From Gammaproteobacteria bacterium (GTDB taxonomy: Bacteria > Pseudomonadota > Gammaproteobacteria > Pseudomonadales > Pseudohongiellaceae), in NCBI GenBank assembly GCA_030831125.1, contig JAURLQ010000038.1, positions 1 through 47,585 of the forward strand: DNA of 47,585 nt, written 5' to 3'. A program made the translations under genes and the position numbers. Below, piece by piece: positions 1-8,089 of this stretch. Each line of letters starts with the position of its first letter. Position 1 is the first letter of the stretch. Under the pieces are notes generated by a model. The model saw only the letters and a program-made list of their open reading frames with translations, did not search any database and had not been told where the DNA came from.

Positions 1-59
1 CCCGGAAACATTGTCATACTGTCCTTGCTTGCACATTCCAGGCATGCCCGGACTCATTT

Positions 60-1544
60 TCATTCCCAGGCCAGACTGATGTCGAAAGAATCGTAGTACT
101 GTTTTTCCTGTTCCAGACCATCGAGAGTCAACGGATGATCTTCCAGCCAGCGCTTACCGAGTTTAAGTCGGTATTTTCTGCCTTCCCTGCCCAGCTTGGG
201 TTTGACCACAATGTCTTCCCTTCTTCTGTTGATCAACACAGCCAGCCGCAGACAGACCATCAGGGGTATGAGTGCTGCCATTGTCTGCTCATCCATGTCC
301 TCGAATTTTTTCTGGTACAGGCCCTTGCGGTGGCTTTTTACAAGATTGGCAAGTATGTACTGCTCATAACGCCCGAAACCTGCCAGATCGCTGTTACGAA
401 TAATGTAGTAACCATGATTATGATGTCCCGAATGAGAAATACTCATCCCGATTTCGTGAAGCAGTGCTGCCCAGCCCAACACTTTTGTTCTGGAAACCCC
501 CGGGAGTGTCGGCCCTTCTATCTGACTCCAGAGTGCAAGCGAAGTCTGCTGTACCCGCTCTGCCTGATCCGTATCCACCTTGTACTGTGCAAGCAGTTTG
601 CTGACAGTAATCTGGCGTGCGTCATCATCACTGAAACGGCCGATAATGTCATAAAGCAGACCTTCCTTCAGTGCGGCATCTCCAACATGCATCTTGTCCA
701 GTTTCATCTGGTCAAATACCGCTTTGAGGATGGCAACACCGGCTGGCAACACGGACTTCCTGAGTGAAGGCAGCTCTCCCAATTTCGCCTTGCTGCTGCA
801 AACCTCTCCGACAAGCCAGTCCAGCGAACCACTGGTGATCACGGCCCCGCCATCACGCTGCTGCAACAGATCAGCAATGGCGCGTATGGTGCCAGAGGTG
901 CCGTATGCAATATCCCATCCTGTCTTGAGATAGGGTTTGCGGATTTCCTCCAGTTTGGTACAGGCACCCAAATAGGCCTTTCTGAAAGTACTGTTTGTGA
1001 CACGGGAGGGACCGGAAAAGAATTTTTCCGTACAGGTCACACAACCCATACTCAGACTTTCAAGTTTCTGCGCTTCAAAATCCTGTCCGATTACCAGTTC
1101 GGTACTGCCGCCACCTATGTCAACTACCAGCCTTCTCGTATGATCATTGGTAACTGAATGAGCCAGCCCGGAATATACGAGACGGGCTTCTTCGTATCCT
1201 GAAATGATCTGGATAGGCACACCCAGTGCCTGTTCGGCTGCCTTGATGAACTGCTTTGCACCCGCTGCACTGCGCAGGGTTTTGGTGCCGACAGCCCTGA
1301 TCTGGTGACGGGGGATATCTCTCAATCGCTCTGCAAACCTTGCAAGACAACTGAGAGCCCTTTCCTGTGCGTCCATGCCCAGATGGCCATCCTTTTTGAT
1401 TCCCCTGGCAAGTTGCACCATATCCTTGACGCGATCGATAACCTCAAGCCGGTCATCATTCATGCGCGCAATGATCATGTGAAAGCTGTTGGATCCGAGA
1501 TCAACCGCCGCAAAATATGGTGAATCAAATTTCATTTTCTTCAT
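60..1544 (-). CDS. ppx: Ppx/GppA family exopolyphosphatase
   Basis: Predicted cytoplasmic exopolyphosphatase or pppGpp phosphohydrolase of the Ppx/GppA family, which releases phosphate from the ends of polyphosphate. The N-terminal actin-like ATPase fold carries the phosphate-1 motif DLGSNSFHM near residue 15, the GYEEARLVYSGL segment with the family's catalytic Glu near residue 118, and the phosphate-2 motif DIGGGSTEL near 142. Residues from about 310 onward form the helical HD-like domain of long Ppx proteins (LLHEIG, SGHHNHGYYII). At 494 residues it matches full-length Ppx rather than a short GppA. It lies 31 bp downstream of the LysR gene on the same strand, so co-transcription is likely. 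An in-frame ATG three codons in is an equally plausible start; neither has a strong Shine-Dalgarno sequence. Ppx versus GppA substrate preference cannot be settled from sequence. Confidence 0.93.
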   Translation of the reverse strand: MKKMKFDSPYFAAVDLGSNSFHMIIARMNDDRLEVIDRVKDMVQLARGIKKDGHLGMDAQERALSCLARFAERLRDIPRHQIRAVGTKTLRSAAGAKQFIKAAEQALGVPIQIISGYEEARLVYSGLAHSVTNDHTRRLVVDIGGGSTELVIGQDFEAQKLESLSMGCVTCTEKFFSGPSRVTNSTFRKAYLGACTKLEEIRKPYLKTGWDIAYGTSGTIRAIADLLQQRDGGAVITSGSLDWLVGEVCSSKAKLGELPSLRKSVLPAGVAILKAVFDQMKLDKMHVGDAALKEGLLYDIIGRFSDDDARQITVSKLLAQYKVDTDQAERVQQTSLALWSQIEGPTLPGVSRTKVLGWAALLHEIGMSISHSGHHNHGYYIIRNSDLAGFGRYEQYILANLVKSHRKGLYQKKFEDMDEQTMAALIPLMVCLRLAVLINRRREDIVVKPKLGREGRKYRLKLGKRWLEDHPLTLDGLEQEKQYYDSFDISLAWE

Positions 1545-1575
1545 TGCAAGGCCACAAATACCGGATAAAGAGCTG

Positions 1576-2508
1576 TTATTGCAGCACTACGTCTTCCCCG
1601 AAATGTTCAGCAGCGGTTTTCTGGAAAAACTCGCTCAAGCCACGGAAGAAATTTCTCAATGGCGAATTGTTTCGCCAGGCCAGGGCATGGACGCGGTAAA
1701 TCTGTTCCCCTTCAACACTGAGTACCTGCAGTTCATTCCTGTCGCGAATTTCAGAACGGATATAAAGTGCTGGCATGAATGCGGCTCCCATTTCCATGTA
1801 AACCATCTGCCTGATTGCATCCAGACTCGTGCCTTCGAAATCCCTGAGCAATTTCGCATTGAATTTCTTGCATAGCTCCTCAACCTGTTTGAAAAACAGG
1901 TGATGCTCCTCGATGGTGAGAATTTCGAGACCGGCCAGTTGCTCCGCCCTGATACTCTCCTGATTGGCCAGCTTGTGTTCTGCATTCATGACCAGCAGAA
2001 TAGGCTCCCTGAAAATCGGCACTACAGTCAGGGCAGGATCTTCCAGGGGAAGCGTGGTGAAGATGAGGTCATGCACGCCCGTCTTCAGATCCCTGGACAG
2101 ATCAGTGGTTGTCGCTTCCCGGACGAAGAATTTGATTCCACGATAGGCATGGTGAATGGCTGGCAATATCCAGGGAAGTGAGTAGGGTCCGAGTGATGGA
2201 GTTACGCCAAGTCTGAACGTACCCGAAGGACCATGGGCAGCCAGCGCAGCAGATTCGACAATGGATTCAGCAGCACTGACAGCCTGCCTGGCCTCCTCGA
2301 TCATTTCCCTGCCTATTGGCGTCAGGGTAACGCCTCCCCTGCTGCGTTCAAACAGGTCCAGACCCAGGGCTTCTTCCAGCAACTTGAGCTGCATGCTCAG
2401 GGAAGGTTGGGTAATGCCCAGTTCCAGTGCAGCCTGACGCAAGCTCTTGTGCTTGGCAGTAACCAGAAAATACCGCAACTGCTTGAGTGAAAAGTTCAAT
2501 TCTTTCAT
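1576..2508 (-). CDS. OxyR-like LysR-family transcriptional regulator without the peroxidatic cysteine
   Basis: LysR-type activator or repressor. Residues 8-65 form the winged helix-turn-helix (LKQLRYF, AALELGITQPSLSMQ), followed by a linker helix and a periplasmic-binding-like effector domain. The effector domain resembles OxyR more than CbbR: GVTPSLGPYSLPWILP and EGTSLDAIRQMV occupy the same places as in OxyR. OxyR's peroxidatic Cys199 is Leu204 here, while the resolving cysteine is kept as Cys213 with the same nine-residue spacing. Peroxide sensing of the OxyR type is therefore unlikely, and the effector is unknown. The gene is divergent from the carbonic anhydrase-SulP pair, and a dyad with T-N11-A spacing lies between them, so DIC uptake is the likely target (inference). 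The start aligns with family N-termini; an in-frame ATG six codons upstream (2526) is possible. Confidence 0.9.
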   Translation of the reverse strand: MKELNFSLKQLRYFLVTAKHKSLRQAALELGITQPSLSMQLKLLEEALGLDLFERSRGGVTLTPIGREMIEEARQAVSAAESIVESAALAAHGPSGTFRLGVTPSLGPYSLPWILPAIHHAYRGIKFFVREATTTDLSRDLKTGVHDLIFTTLPLEDPALTVVPIFREPILLVMNAEHKLANQESIRAEQLAGLEILTIEEHHLFFKQVEELCKKFNAKLLRDFEGTSLDAIRQMVYMEMGAAFMPALYIRSEIRDRNELQVLSVEGEQIYRVHALAWRNNSPLRNFFRGLSEFFQKTAAEHFGEDVVLQ

Positions 2509-2539
2509 CGGGCAATCGTATAACATATGTCAGAATGGT

Positions 2540-2595
2540 GGAAGCAATTTCCTATCACAAGTAAAGGAATTGCTGCCAAATCTTTTCAATATAGT
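2540..2595 (+). promoter_or_regulatory. LysR-type operator and promoter of the carbonic anhydrase-SulP operon
   Basis: The divergent intergenic region holds an inverted repeat, GCAATTTCCT at 2544-2553 and AGGAATTGC at 2565-2573, with the exact LysR spacing T-N11-A. It includes TCCTATCA (2550-2557), N8, then GGAATTGC (2566-2573). Seventeen bases after GAATTG (2567-2572) is a good -10 element, TATAGT, at 2590-2595. The poor -35 overlapping the dyad is typical of an activator-dependent promoter. The predicted transcript starts near 2602. The same motif string with identical spacing occurs upstream of the DAB operon. Binding by the adjacent LysR protein is inferred. Confidence 0.7.
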
Positions 2596-2649
2596 CCGGT
2601 CTGTGTTGTGTCTACCATAACCATACTTACCGGATTTCAGGAGCATCAA

Positions 2650-3324
2650 ATGGAAAAACTGATCGCAGGAATTGCAAAATTCCAGAAAGAAAATTTCAAG
2701 GCTGATAAAGAACTGTTTGAATCTCTTGCAAAAGGCCAGAAGCCGGATGTGCTTTTCATAACCTGCTCCGATTCACGTATAGATCCCAACCTGATTACCC
2801 AGACCAAGCCAGGGGATCTCTTCATTGCCCGTAATGCAGGCAACATGGTGCCCCCTCACTATTCCCAGGCTACTTCAGATATGGATGCCTCAATTGAATT
2901 TGCAATGAGTGTCCTTGGTGTAAGACATATCGTGATCTGTGGACACACTGATTGCGGCGCCATGAAAGGCGCACTGCATCCCGAGTCGGTTTCACATCTG
3001 CATCATGTTTCCAACTGGTTACACAACTGTGCTGCCGCTGCTGCCAAGGTAAAGGCTCGTCAGGGAGACGCTGATGAGAGCCATGAAACACTGCTCTCGC
3101 TGATAGAGGAAAACGTGGTACAACAACTGGTGCACCTGCAGACGCATCCATCGGTAGCCGCCAAACTGGCAACAGACAGCGTGATCCTGCATGGCTGGGT
3201 CTATGACATAGAAAACGGCGAAATCTATTGCTACGAAGACAGCAGCAGAGCCTGGGTACCTGTTGCCGAACACTATGCCCATATTCTCGAAAGCAAAAAC
3301 AAGCAACATGACAAAGCCGGCTGA
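2650..3324 (+). CDS. Beta-class carbonic anhydrase
   Basis: Cytoplasmic zinc enzyme interconverting CO2 and bicarbonate. It has the beta-CA signature, zinc ligands Cys39, His99 and Cys102 with the Asp41-Arg43 dyad, seen as CSDSRIDP and GHTDCGAMK. The length of 224 residues is normal. The start at 2650 is chosen because AGGAG sits seven bases upstream and family similarity begins at MEKLIAGIAKF. A longer reading from 2527 would place the promoter and operator inside the gene. The next gene, 71 bp downstream, is a SulP bicarbonate transporter, so the pair probably exchanges imported bicarbonate with CO2. Whether it feeds Rubisco or anaplerotic carboxylases cannot be told here, because no Rubisco or carboxysome gene is in the window. 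Confidence 0.95.
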   Translation: MEKLIAGIAKFQKENFKADKELFESLAKGQKPDVLFITCSDSRIDPNLITQTKPGDLFIARNAGNMVPPHYSQATSDMDASIEFAMSVLGVRHIVICGHTDCGAMKGALHPESVSHLHHVSNWLHNCAAAAAKVKARQGDADESHETLLSLIEENVVQQLVHLQTHPSVAAKLATDSVILHGWVYDIENGEIYCYEDSSRAWVPVAEHYAHILESKNKQHDKAG

Positions 3325-3340
3325 AGCAAGAAAGCCGGCT
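3315..3340 (+). repeat. Repeated palindrome and hairpin between carbonic anhydrase and SulP genes
   Basis: The self-complementary octamer AGCCGGCT occurs at 3315-3322 and again at 3333-3340, and can form an 8-bp stem with a 10-base loop that spans the carbonic anhydrase stop codon. No U-tract follows, so it is not a normal intrinsic terminator. It could act as an mRNA-stability or attenuating hairpin that sets the ratio of the two gene products. Confidence 0.5.
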
Positions 3341-3395
3341 GGCAATAACCGGTTCAAGCCTGACCAAGTCGACTGGAATCTGAAGAGCACTGAAT

Positions 3396-5039
3396 ATGAT
3401 CAAACTGACAACCAGTAATTTACGTGGCGACATCTATGGTGGGCTCACCGCCGGCGTTGTAGCACTGCCCCTGGCACTAGCGATGGGTGTTGCTTCCGGC
3501 CTTGGACCTATTGCCGGTCTTTATGGCGCTATATTTGTCGGCTTTTTTGCTGCGCTTTTCGGCGGTACTGAACCACAGGTATCCGGCCCAACCGGCCCGA
3601 TGACCGTGGTCGTTGCCGGTCTTGCTGCCAGTCTCGCAGCAGCAACAGGGGATAGCGCCAATCTGGGTCTCATATTCACTGCCATCATGCTCGCAGGCTT
3701 ACTCCAGATTGTGATGGGGGTTTTCAGGCTTGGTGAATACATCCGCCTTGTGCCCTATCCGGTAATCAGCGGCTTCATGAGTGGTATCGGCGGTATCATC
3801 ATTATCCTGCAGATAAGCCCGATGCTTGGTCATGCAGCTCCAGCAGGCACAGTGGATGCCCTGCTTTACACCCCTACTGCGCTTGCCGGAATGAACATCA
3901 TGGCATTGGTTATCGGTGGCGTATCCCTGGCCGTTGCGCTGAAGTGGCCCAAGTCACTGGGCAAATATGTACCCGGTCCACTGGCGGCACTGATCATTGG
4001 CACAGTGTTGAGTGTAGTAATTGGTGGTGTTCCGATTCTTGGTGAAATTCCCAGCGGCTTGCCCGAATTCCAGATGCCGCGCTTCACCAGCGCAACCCTG
4101 CCACTGATCCTGCAGGCCGGATTTGTGCTGGCACTGCTGGGTGCCATCGACAGCCTGCTGACTTCACTTGTAGCAGACAACATGACTCGTACACGTCATG
4201 ACTCGAATCGTGAACTTATCGGCCAGGGTATCGGCAATACATTTGCGGGATTGTTTGGCGGCACTGCAGGAGCCGGTGCCACCATGCGAACTGTAGTGAA
4301 TATCAGGACAGGAGGTGCAACCCGCATTTCCGGCATGATTCACGCGGTTTTCCTGCTGGCCATTGTACTTGGTCTGGGACCGCTTGCATCCTACATTCCC
4401 AATGCTGCACTTGCAGGCATTCTTGTGAAAGTTGGTCTGGACATCATCGACTGGAGCTACCTGAAAAACGCCCACCGTGGCCCTCGCTGGGACCTGATCC
4501 TGATGATTATCGTGCTTGGCATGACTATCTTCGTCGATCTGATCACAGCAGTGGCTGTAGGTGTAGTGCTTGCAGCAATAGCGTTTGTGCAACAGGTTGC
4601 CCGGGATCAGATGGAGCGCCTGCGTGCCACGCATCTGATCAGTGACAATGCCACTCCACGCGAACTGGAACTGCTCAAGGAAGCTGGTGACAAACTTACA
4701 GTATTTGATTTCAGTGGTCCGCTGAGCTTTGGTGCTGCTGCTGATCTGGGCCATCATGCCCGCTCAATATTCAAGGACGGCACCATGGCACTGCTCATGG
4801 ACTTTTCACGCGTTCCCTTTCTGGATGTCTCTGCCGCACTGGCAGTGGAAACCATTGCCAATGACGCCCATATCGGCAGCAGGGACATTTTCATATGTGG
4901 TATGAACAGTGCAGTAAAAGAAGTATTGAACGCACTCAAAGCAGACAAGCACCTGCATGATCCACACTTTTTCGACTCACGTGAAAAGGCAATGGAAGCT
5001 GCATTGCAGGCGATCAGGACCAAACAAGCCGCAGCGTGA
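3396..5039 (+). CDS. BicA-type SulP family bicarbonate transporter with STAS domain
   Basis: Inner-membrane SulP transporter, most likely a sodium-dependent bicarbonate importer. The N-terminus has the SulP signature (GDIYGGLTAGVVALPLALA) and the SGPTGP loop near residues 63-68. A multi-spanning domain extends to about residue 400 and a cytoplasmic STAS domain covers about 430-545. Residues forming the sodium site in cyanobacterial BicA (Asp258, Thr262, Gly300-Ala301-Thr302) have equivalents at Asp252, Thr256 and Gly294-Ala295-Thr296 with identical spacing, and IDSLLTSLVADNMT is strongly BicA-like. Pairing with carbonic anhydrase supports bicarbonate over sulfate as substrate (inference). A terminator follows immediately, so the gene ends a two-gene operon. 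Confidence 0.92.
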   Translation: MIKLTTSNLRGDIYGGLTAGVVALPLALAMGVASGLGPIAGLYGAIFVGFFAALFGGTEPQVSGPTGPMTVVVAGLAASLAAATGDSANLGLIFTAIMLAGLLQIVMGVFRLGEYIRLVPYPVISGFMSGIGGIIIILQISPMLGHAAPAGTVDALLYTPTALAGMNIMALVIGGVSLAVALKWPKSLGKYVPGPLAALIIGTVLSVVIGGVPILGEIPSGLPEFQMPRFTSATLPLILQAGFVLALLGAIDSLLTSLVADNMTRTRHDSNRELIGQGIGNTFAGLFGGTAGAGATMRTVVNIRTGGATRISGMIHAVFLLAIVLGLGPLASYIPNAALAGILVKVGLDIIDWSYLKNAHRGPRWDLILMIIVLGMTIFVDLITAVAVGVVLAAIAFVQQVARDQMERLRATHLISDNATPRELELLKEAGDKLTVFDFSGPLSFGAAADLGHHARSIFKDGTMALLMDFSRVPFLDVSAALAVETIANDAHIGSRDIFICGMNSAVKEVLNALKADKHLHDPHFFDSREKAMEAALQAIRTKQAAA

Positions 5040-5067
5040 CATCATAATAGCAATTGTTTTTGACTGA

Positions 5068-5100
5068 AACGCCCCTTGATACAGGGGCGTTTTCTTTTCA
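5068..5100 (+). terminator. Intrinsic terminator after the carbonic anhydrase-SulP operon
   Basis: A 9-bp GC-rich stem (AACGCCCCT at 5068-5076 with AGGGGCGTT at 5083-5091) and a 6-base loop are followed by TTTCTTTT. It lies between two converging operons. On the minus strand the hairpin is followed only by a short T run, so it may also stop DAB operon transcripts, but less strongly. Confidence 0.88.
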
Positions 5101-5137
5101 GTCATTGCAACAGCCATTCCTGATGGTGAAACCTGAT

Positions 5138-6610
5138 TCAGGGAAGAGCTATCAAGGCTACGCTGAACATACCTGATTTGGTGTAATCGAGCACCAGGGA
5201 TGGCATCAATCCGATGATCAGGACCAGCATGGCAATGAAAATCATGATCCTGCGTTCTGCCGGCAACAGATCCGGCAAGTGCCTGATTGTACCCTTGCCC
5301 GCCTCACCCCAAATCGCACGACGCATCCAGTTGAGCATTGCTGCAGCAACTGTAATTGCTGCCACTAGTGCGGTACCGCCCAGCCCGGGATGCTCCCTGA
5401 AGTTTCCGATCAACAGCAGCAGTTCTGCCGGAAATCCACTGGTAAGGGGGGCACCAATAGAAGCCAATACAAAAAACACCAGCAATGCACTGAAAACCGG
5501 CATGGTATGCGCCAGCCCTCCCAGATTCAGCAGCTCTGTGGATCCTGTACGCATGTGCAGCAATGTAGCAAGCAGCATAAGAGCAAATGCGACTATCGTA
5601 AAATTGAACAGTTGCATAACAGCACCCTGAAGGCCAGGCTCATTGAGTGTTGCGATACCCATTACTACGAGACCGACATGACTCAAGCCGGCATATGCCA
5701 GCAAGCTTCGTAAATTCGTTTGCTTCAAGGCAATGACAGCACCATAAACCAGACTGAAAGCTCCTGCCATGGCCAGCAAGCGTTGGTATTCCACTACTGC
5801 ATCAGGCACAAGAGGCAAGAGAAAACGCAGCAGGCCATATACACCAAGTTTCAAACCCAGCAACAGCGCCGCAATCTGGCCCGGTGCATCAATAGCGGCC
5901 TTGGGCAACCAGGTATGCAGGGGCACCAGCGGGATTTTTGTGGCAAAGCCCAGCAAAAGCAGAAAAAAGACTATTCGCTGGACATCTTCCGGCATTCTTT
6001 CCTGGATGAGATCCGGCAGATTGAAGGACAGGCCCTGCCCTGTAACGTTGGCGTATGCCATTGCCGTCATGATGAATGCGAAGAGAATCATCGCTCCACC
6101 TGCCAGCATGTATAGTGTGTATTTCATTGCTGCAATCTGACGGTCTTCTGCTTCTCCAAAGCGACTGATCAGGAAAAACAGTGGTGGCAGGGTCAATTCC
6201 CAGAACAGGAAAAAAAGCATGGTATCCAATGCAGAAAAAATGCCCATTGTTGCTGCCATGAGAATCAACAGCAAAGCGGCATACAAGCGCCCACTGCATC
6301 TGTGTGATGTCAGCCTGTAGACGAAAGTAAACATCAGGGCTGTCATCGGCAAAAACAGGATGGAAATGCCATCCACACCGAACATGATTCTGATATTGAG
6401 GCTGGAGATCCATACATGATTCTCAAGCAACTGGAATCCTTCTTCTGAGGTCCTGTCAAACATGAACAAGGCACTTGCTGCGAGAAAACATTCCAGAGCC
6501 AGTATCAATGACATGATTCTGCCTGTGGCTCTGTCGGATGCAAGGCCACAGACCACCACACCCAGCAGGGGAAGCAGGATCAAGAGACTCAAAATTGGAG
6601 GTGCATTCAT
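5138..6610 (-). CDS. NuoM/MrpD-like proton-translocating subunit, last gene of the DAB operon
   Basis: Polytopic inner-membrane protein of the complex I / Mrp antiporter family (proton_antipo_M). The family's key residues are intact: Glu138 in FWELTLPP (equivalent to E. coli NuoM Glu144) and Lys225 in GFATKIPLVPLHTWLP (equivalent to Lys234). The length of 490 residues is normal for NuoM. It starts two bases after the preceding subunit's stop codon and ends the five-gene operon. With dabA in the operon and no nuoA-K or NADH-binding subunits nearby, it probably couples proton flow to CO2 hydration or bicarbonate accumulation rather than quinone reduction (inference). Its exact position in the complex is unknown. 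Confidence 0.88.
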   Translation of the reverse strand: MNAPPILSLLILLPLLGVVVCGLASDRATGRIMSLILALECFLAASALFMFDRTSEEGFQLLENHVWISSLNIRIMFGVDGISILFLPMTALMFTFVYRLTSHRCSGRLYAALLLILMAATMGIFSALDTMLFFLFWELTLPPLFFLISRFGEAEDRQIAAMKYTLYMLAGGAMILFAFIMTAMAYANVTGQGLSFNLPDLIQERMPEDVQRIVFFLLLLGFATKIPLVPLHTWLPKAAIDAPGQIAALLLGLKLGVYGLLRFLLPLVPDAVVEYQRLLAMAGAFSLVYGAVIALKQTNLRSLLAYAGLSHVGLVVMGIATLNEPGLQGAVMQLFNFTIVAFALMLLATLLHMRTGSTELLNLGGLAHTMPVFSALLVFFVLASIGAPLTSGFPAELLLLIGNFREHPGLGGTALVAAITVAAAMLNWMRRAIWGEAGKGTIRHLPDLLPAERRIMIFIAMLVLIIGLMPSLVLDYTKSGMFSVALIALP

Positions 6611-6612
6611 GG

Positions 6613-8079
6613 TCAGGTAATAAAATTCAGTTCAGGCGTGGTATAGAAACCGGTAATGATCAACAGCAGCGATATGATGATTGCGATGATTCTTTCTTCC
6701 ATTACCGGATGATCGATTGCACTTACAGGCAAGGTGGCACGCCGTGGATTGGCGATGAATATCTGCTGAAAAGCACGTAGCAGAAAGGCTGCTGCCAACA
6801 GGTTACCGGTAAGGATAACTATGGCCAGCAACCAGCCATCTTCTTCTATCACACCTTCCAGCAGGAGATGTGCAGCGTCATAACCGGGCGTTCCCGGCAT
6901 GACCATCGTGCTCAATGCAGAAACAAGAAAAAGCAGCGCAAGGGAAGTGTTGGTATCAAACAGCCCCCCAAGGCGGGGAATTGAGGCCGTGCCGGTGCGC
7001 TGATAAATAAGCCCCATGCTGAACAGCATACCCGCTGTTGCAAGCCCGTAGGCTACTGACAGCAGAATACTGCCTTCAAGTCCGAATTCCGAAAAACTGA
7101 ACACACCAATCACCAGCAACCCGGTATGACTGAGCACTGCAAATGCCAGCAGGCGACGCATATTGATTTGCATGAGTGCCAGCAGTGCCCCGTAAAAAAT
7201 ACTGATCACACCCAGCGAGAGCACAAACCATTCCCACTCTTCAGCAACATCGGGTACCAGCGGAAGGATGAACCTGACCATACCGTACACACCCAGCTTC
7301 AGACCGACAAGATAGACCGCAGCACTGGTCACAGTTCCTTTTTCTGCTACTACTGGCAGCCAGCCATGGAAGGGAAACAGCGGCATGCGTATGGCCAGAC
7401 CGAAAAACAGCAACAGGAAAATCAGCTCCTTGTTCTGTAAGCGCCCGGCATTTTCCCTCAACTCAACCCAGTTGAATGTCAATGTGGAAGTTGCTTCCTG
7501 TTCTCCCCATGCAATCAAAAGGAAACAGACCAGAATAAGGGCCAGCCCTACTCCCCAGTAACGCAGCAGCAGCATTGCAGCCTGGAACCTGCCTGACCCT
7601 GTGCCGGCATTAGTGGTCAGCCAAAGAACAGGACCAAGCTCAAGCAGACACCAGAACCAGAACTGCAAGAGATTCAAGGCAGCAAATGCCCCTATAAAAA
7701 TTCCTTCCAGAAGCAGCAGGCATGCAATAAACCGGTGGTCGTTAGCAAAACTGGTAAGCCTGTTATAGATATGGACAAGAAATGAAAGAATAGTGACCAG
7801 AGGCAGAAACAAAATGTTGCTGCCATCCACACCCGCAAAGTAACTCAAACCGGCAAAGCTGAAACTTTCCGCGAGATGGATACCAGGCTGCGTTACATCA
7901 TAAAGCATCAGCAGACTGAGGCTGAGCAACACATTCACACCGGTCACAACCAACCCGGCAACAGGAGCACGTGCCGGTTGGCGTCCGAATATTACCCAAC
8001 AGGCTGCCAGCAGCGGGAACAGGGTCATCAGCCCCAACAGGGGTAGCGGGGCTGAGTCGTACCAATAGACCACTGTCAT
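6613..8079 (-). CDS. Divergent NuoM/NuoN-like membrane subunit of the DAB operon
   Basis: Polytopic inner-membrane protein of the proton_antipo_M family, 488 residues, ten bases after the dabB-like gene. The discontinuous-helix region is recognisable (RMPLFPFHGWLPVVAEKG) and LVGLKLGVYGMVRF resembles the last subunit of the operon. Two residues normally required for proton movement are changed. The usual Trp-Glu pair reads Trp143-Cys144, with a Glu three residues later at 147. The usual Lys before MPLFP is Arg231. The three other antiporter-like proteins of this operon keep both residues. This subunit may have a modified channel or a structural or regulatory role. The assignment to the family is firm; the role is inferred. 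Confidence 0.85.
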   Translation of the reverse strand: MTVVYWYDSAPLPLLGLMTLFPLLAACWVIFGRQPARAPVAGLVVTGVNVLLSLSLLMLYDVTQPGIHLAESFSFAGLSYFAGVDGSNILFLPLVTILSFLVHIYNRLTSFANDHRFIACLLLLEGIFIGAFAALNLLQFWFWCLLELGPVLWLTTNAGTGSGRFQAAMLLLRYWGVGLALILVCFLLIAWGEQEATSTLTFNWVELRENAGRLQNKELIFLLLFFGLAIRMPLFPFHGWLPVVAEKGTVTSAAVYLVGLKLGVYGMVRFILPLVPDVAEEWEWFVLSLGVISIFYGALLALMQINMRRLLAFAVLSHTGLLVIGVFSFSEFGLEGSILLSVAYGLATAGMLFSMGLIYQRTGTASIPRLGGLFDTNTSLALLFLVSALSTMVMPGTPGYDAAHLLLEGVIEEDGWLLAIVILTGNLLAAAFLLRAFQQIFIANPRRATLPVSAIDHPVMEERIIAIIISLLLIITGFYTTPELNFIT

Positions 8080-8089
8080 GATGAGATCC

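Noticed and set aside
135-767. A 210-codon open frame on the plus strand opposite ppx
   Set aside because: It is Cys/His-rich and antisense to a well-conserved gene, with no family features. Other long antisense frames over ileS, glgP and dabA were dismissed for the same reason.
2527-2649. Longer N-terminus of carbonic anhydrase starting at 2527
   Set aside because: The extra 41 codons contain the operator dyad and -10 box and lack family similarity. ATG 2650 has a good ribosome site.
2668-2683. Another GGAATTGC with inverted AATTCC inside the carbonic anhydrase gene
   Set aside because: It lies in coding sequence, lacks the TCCTATCA half and a -10 at the right distance, and such 8-mers are expected about once or twice by chance in this window.
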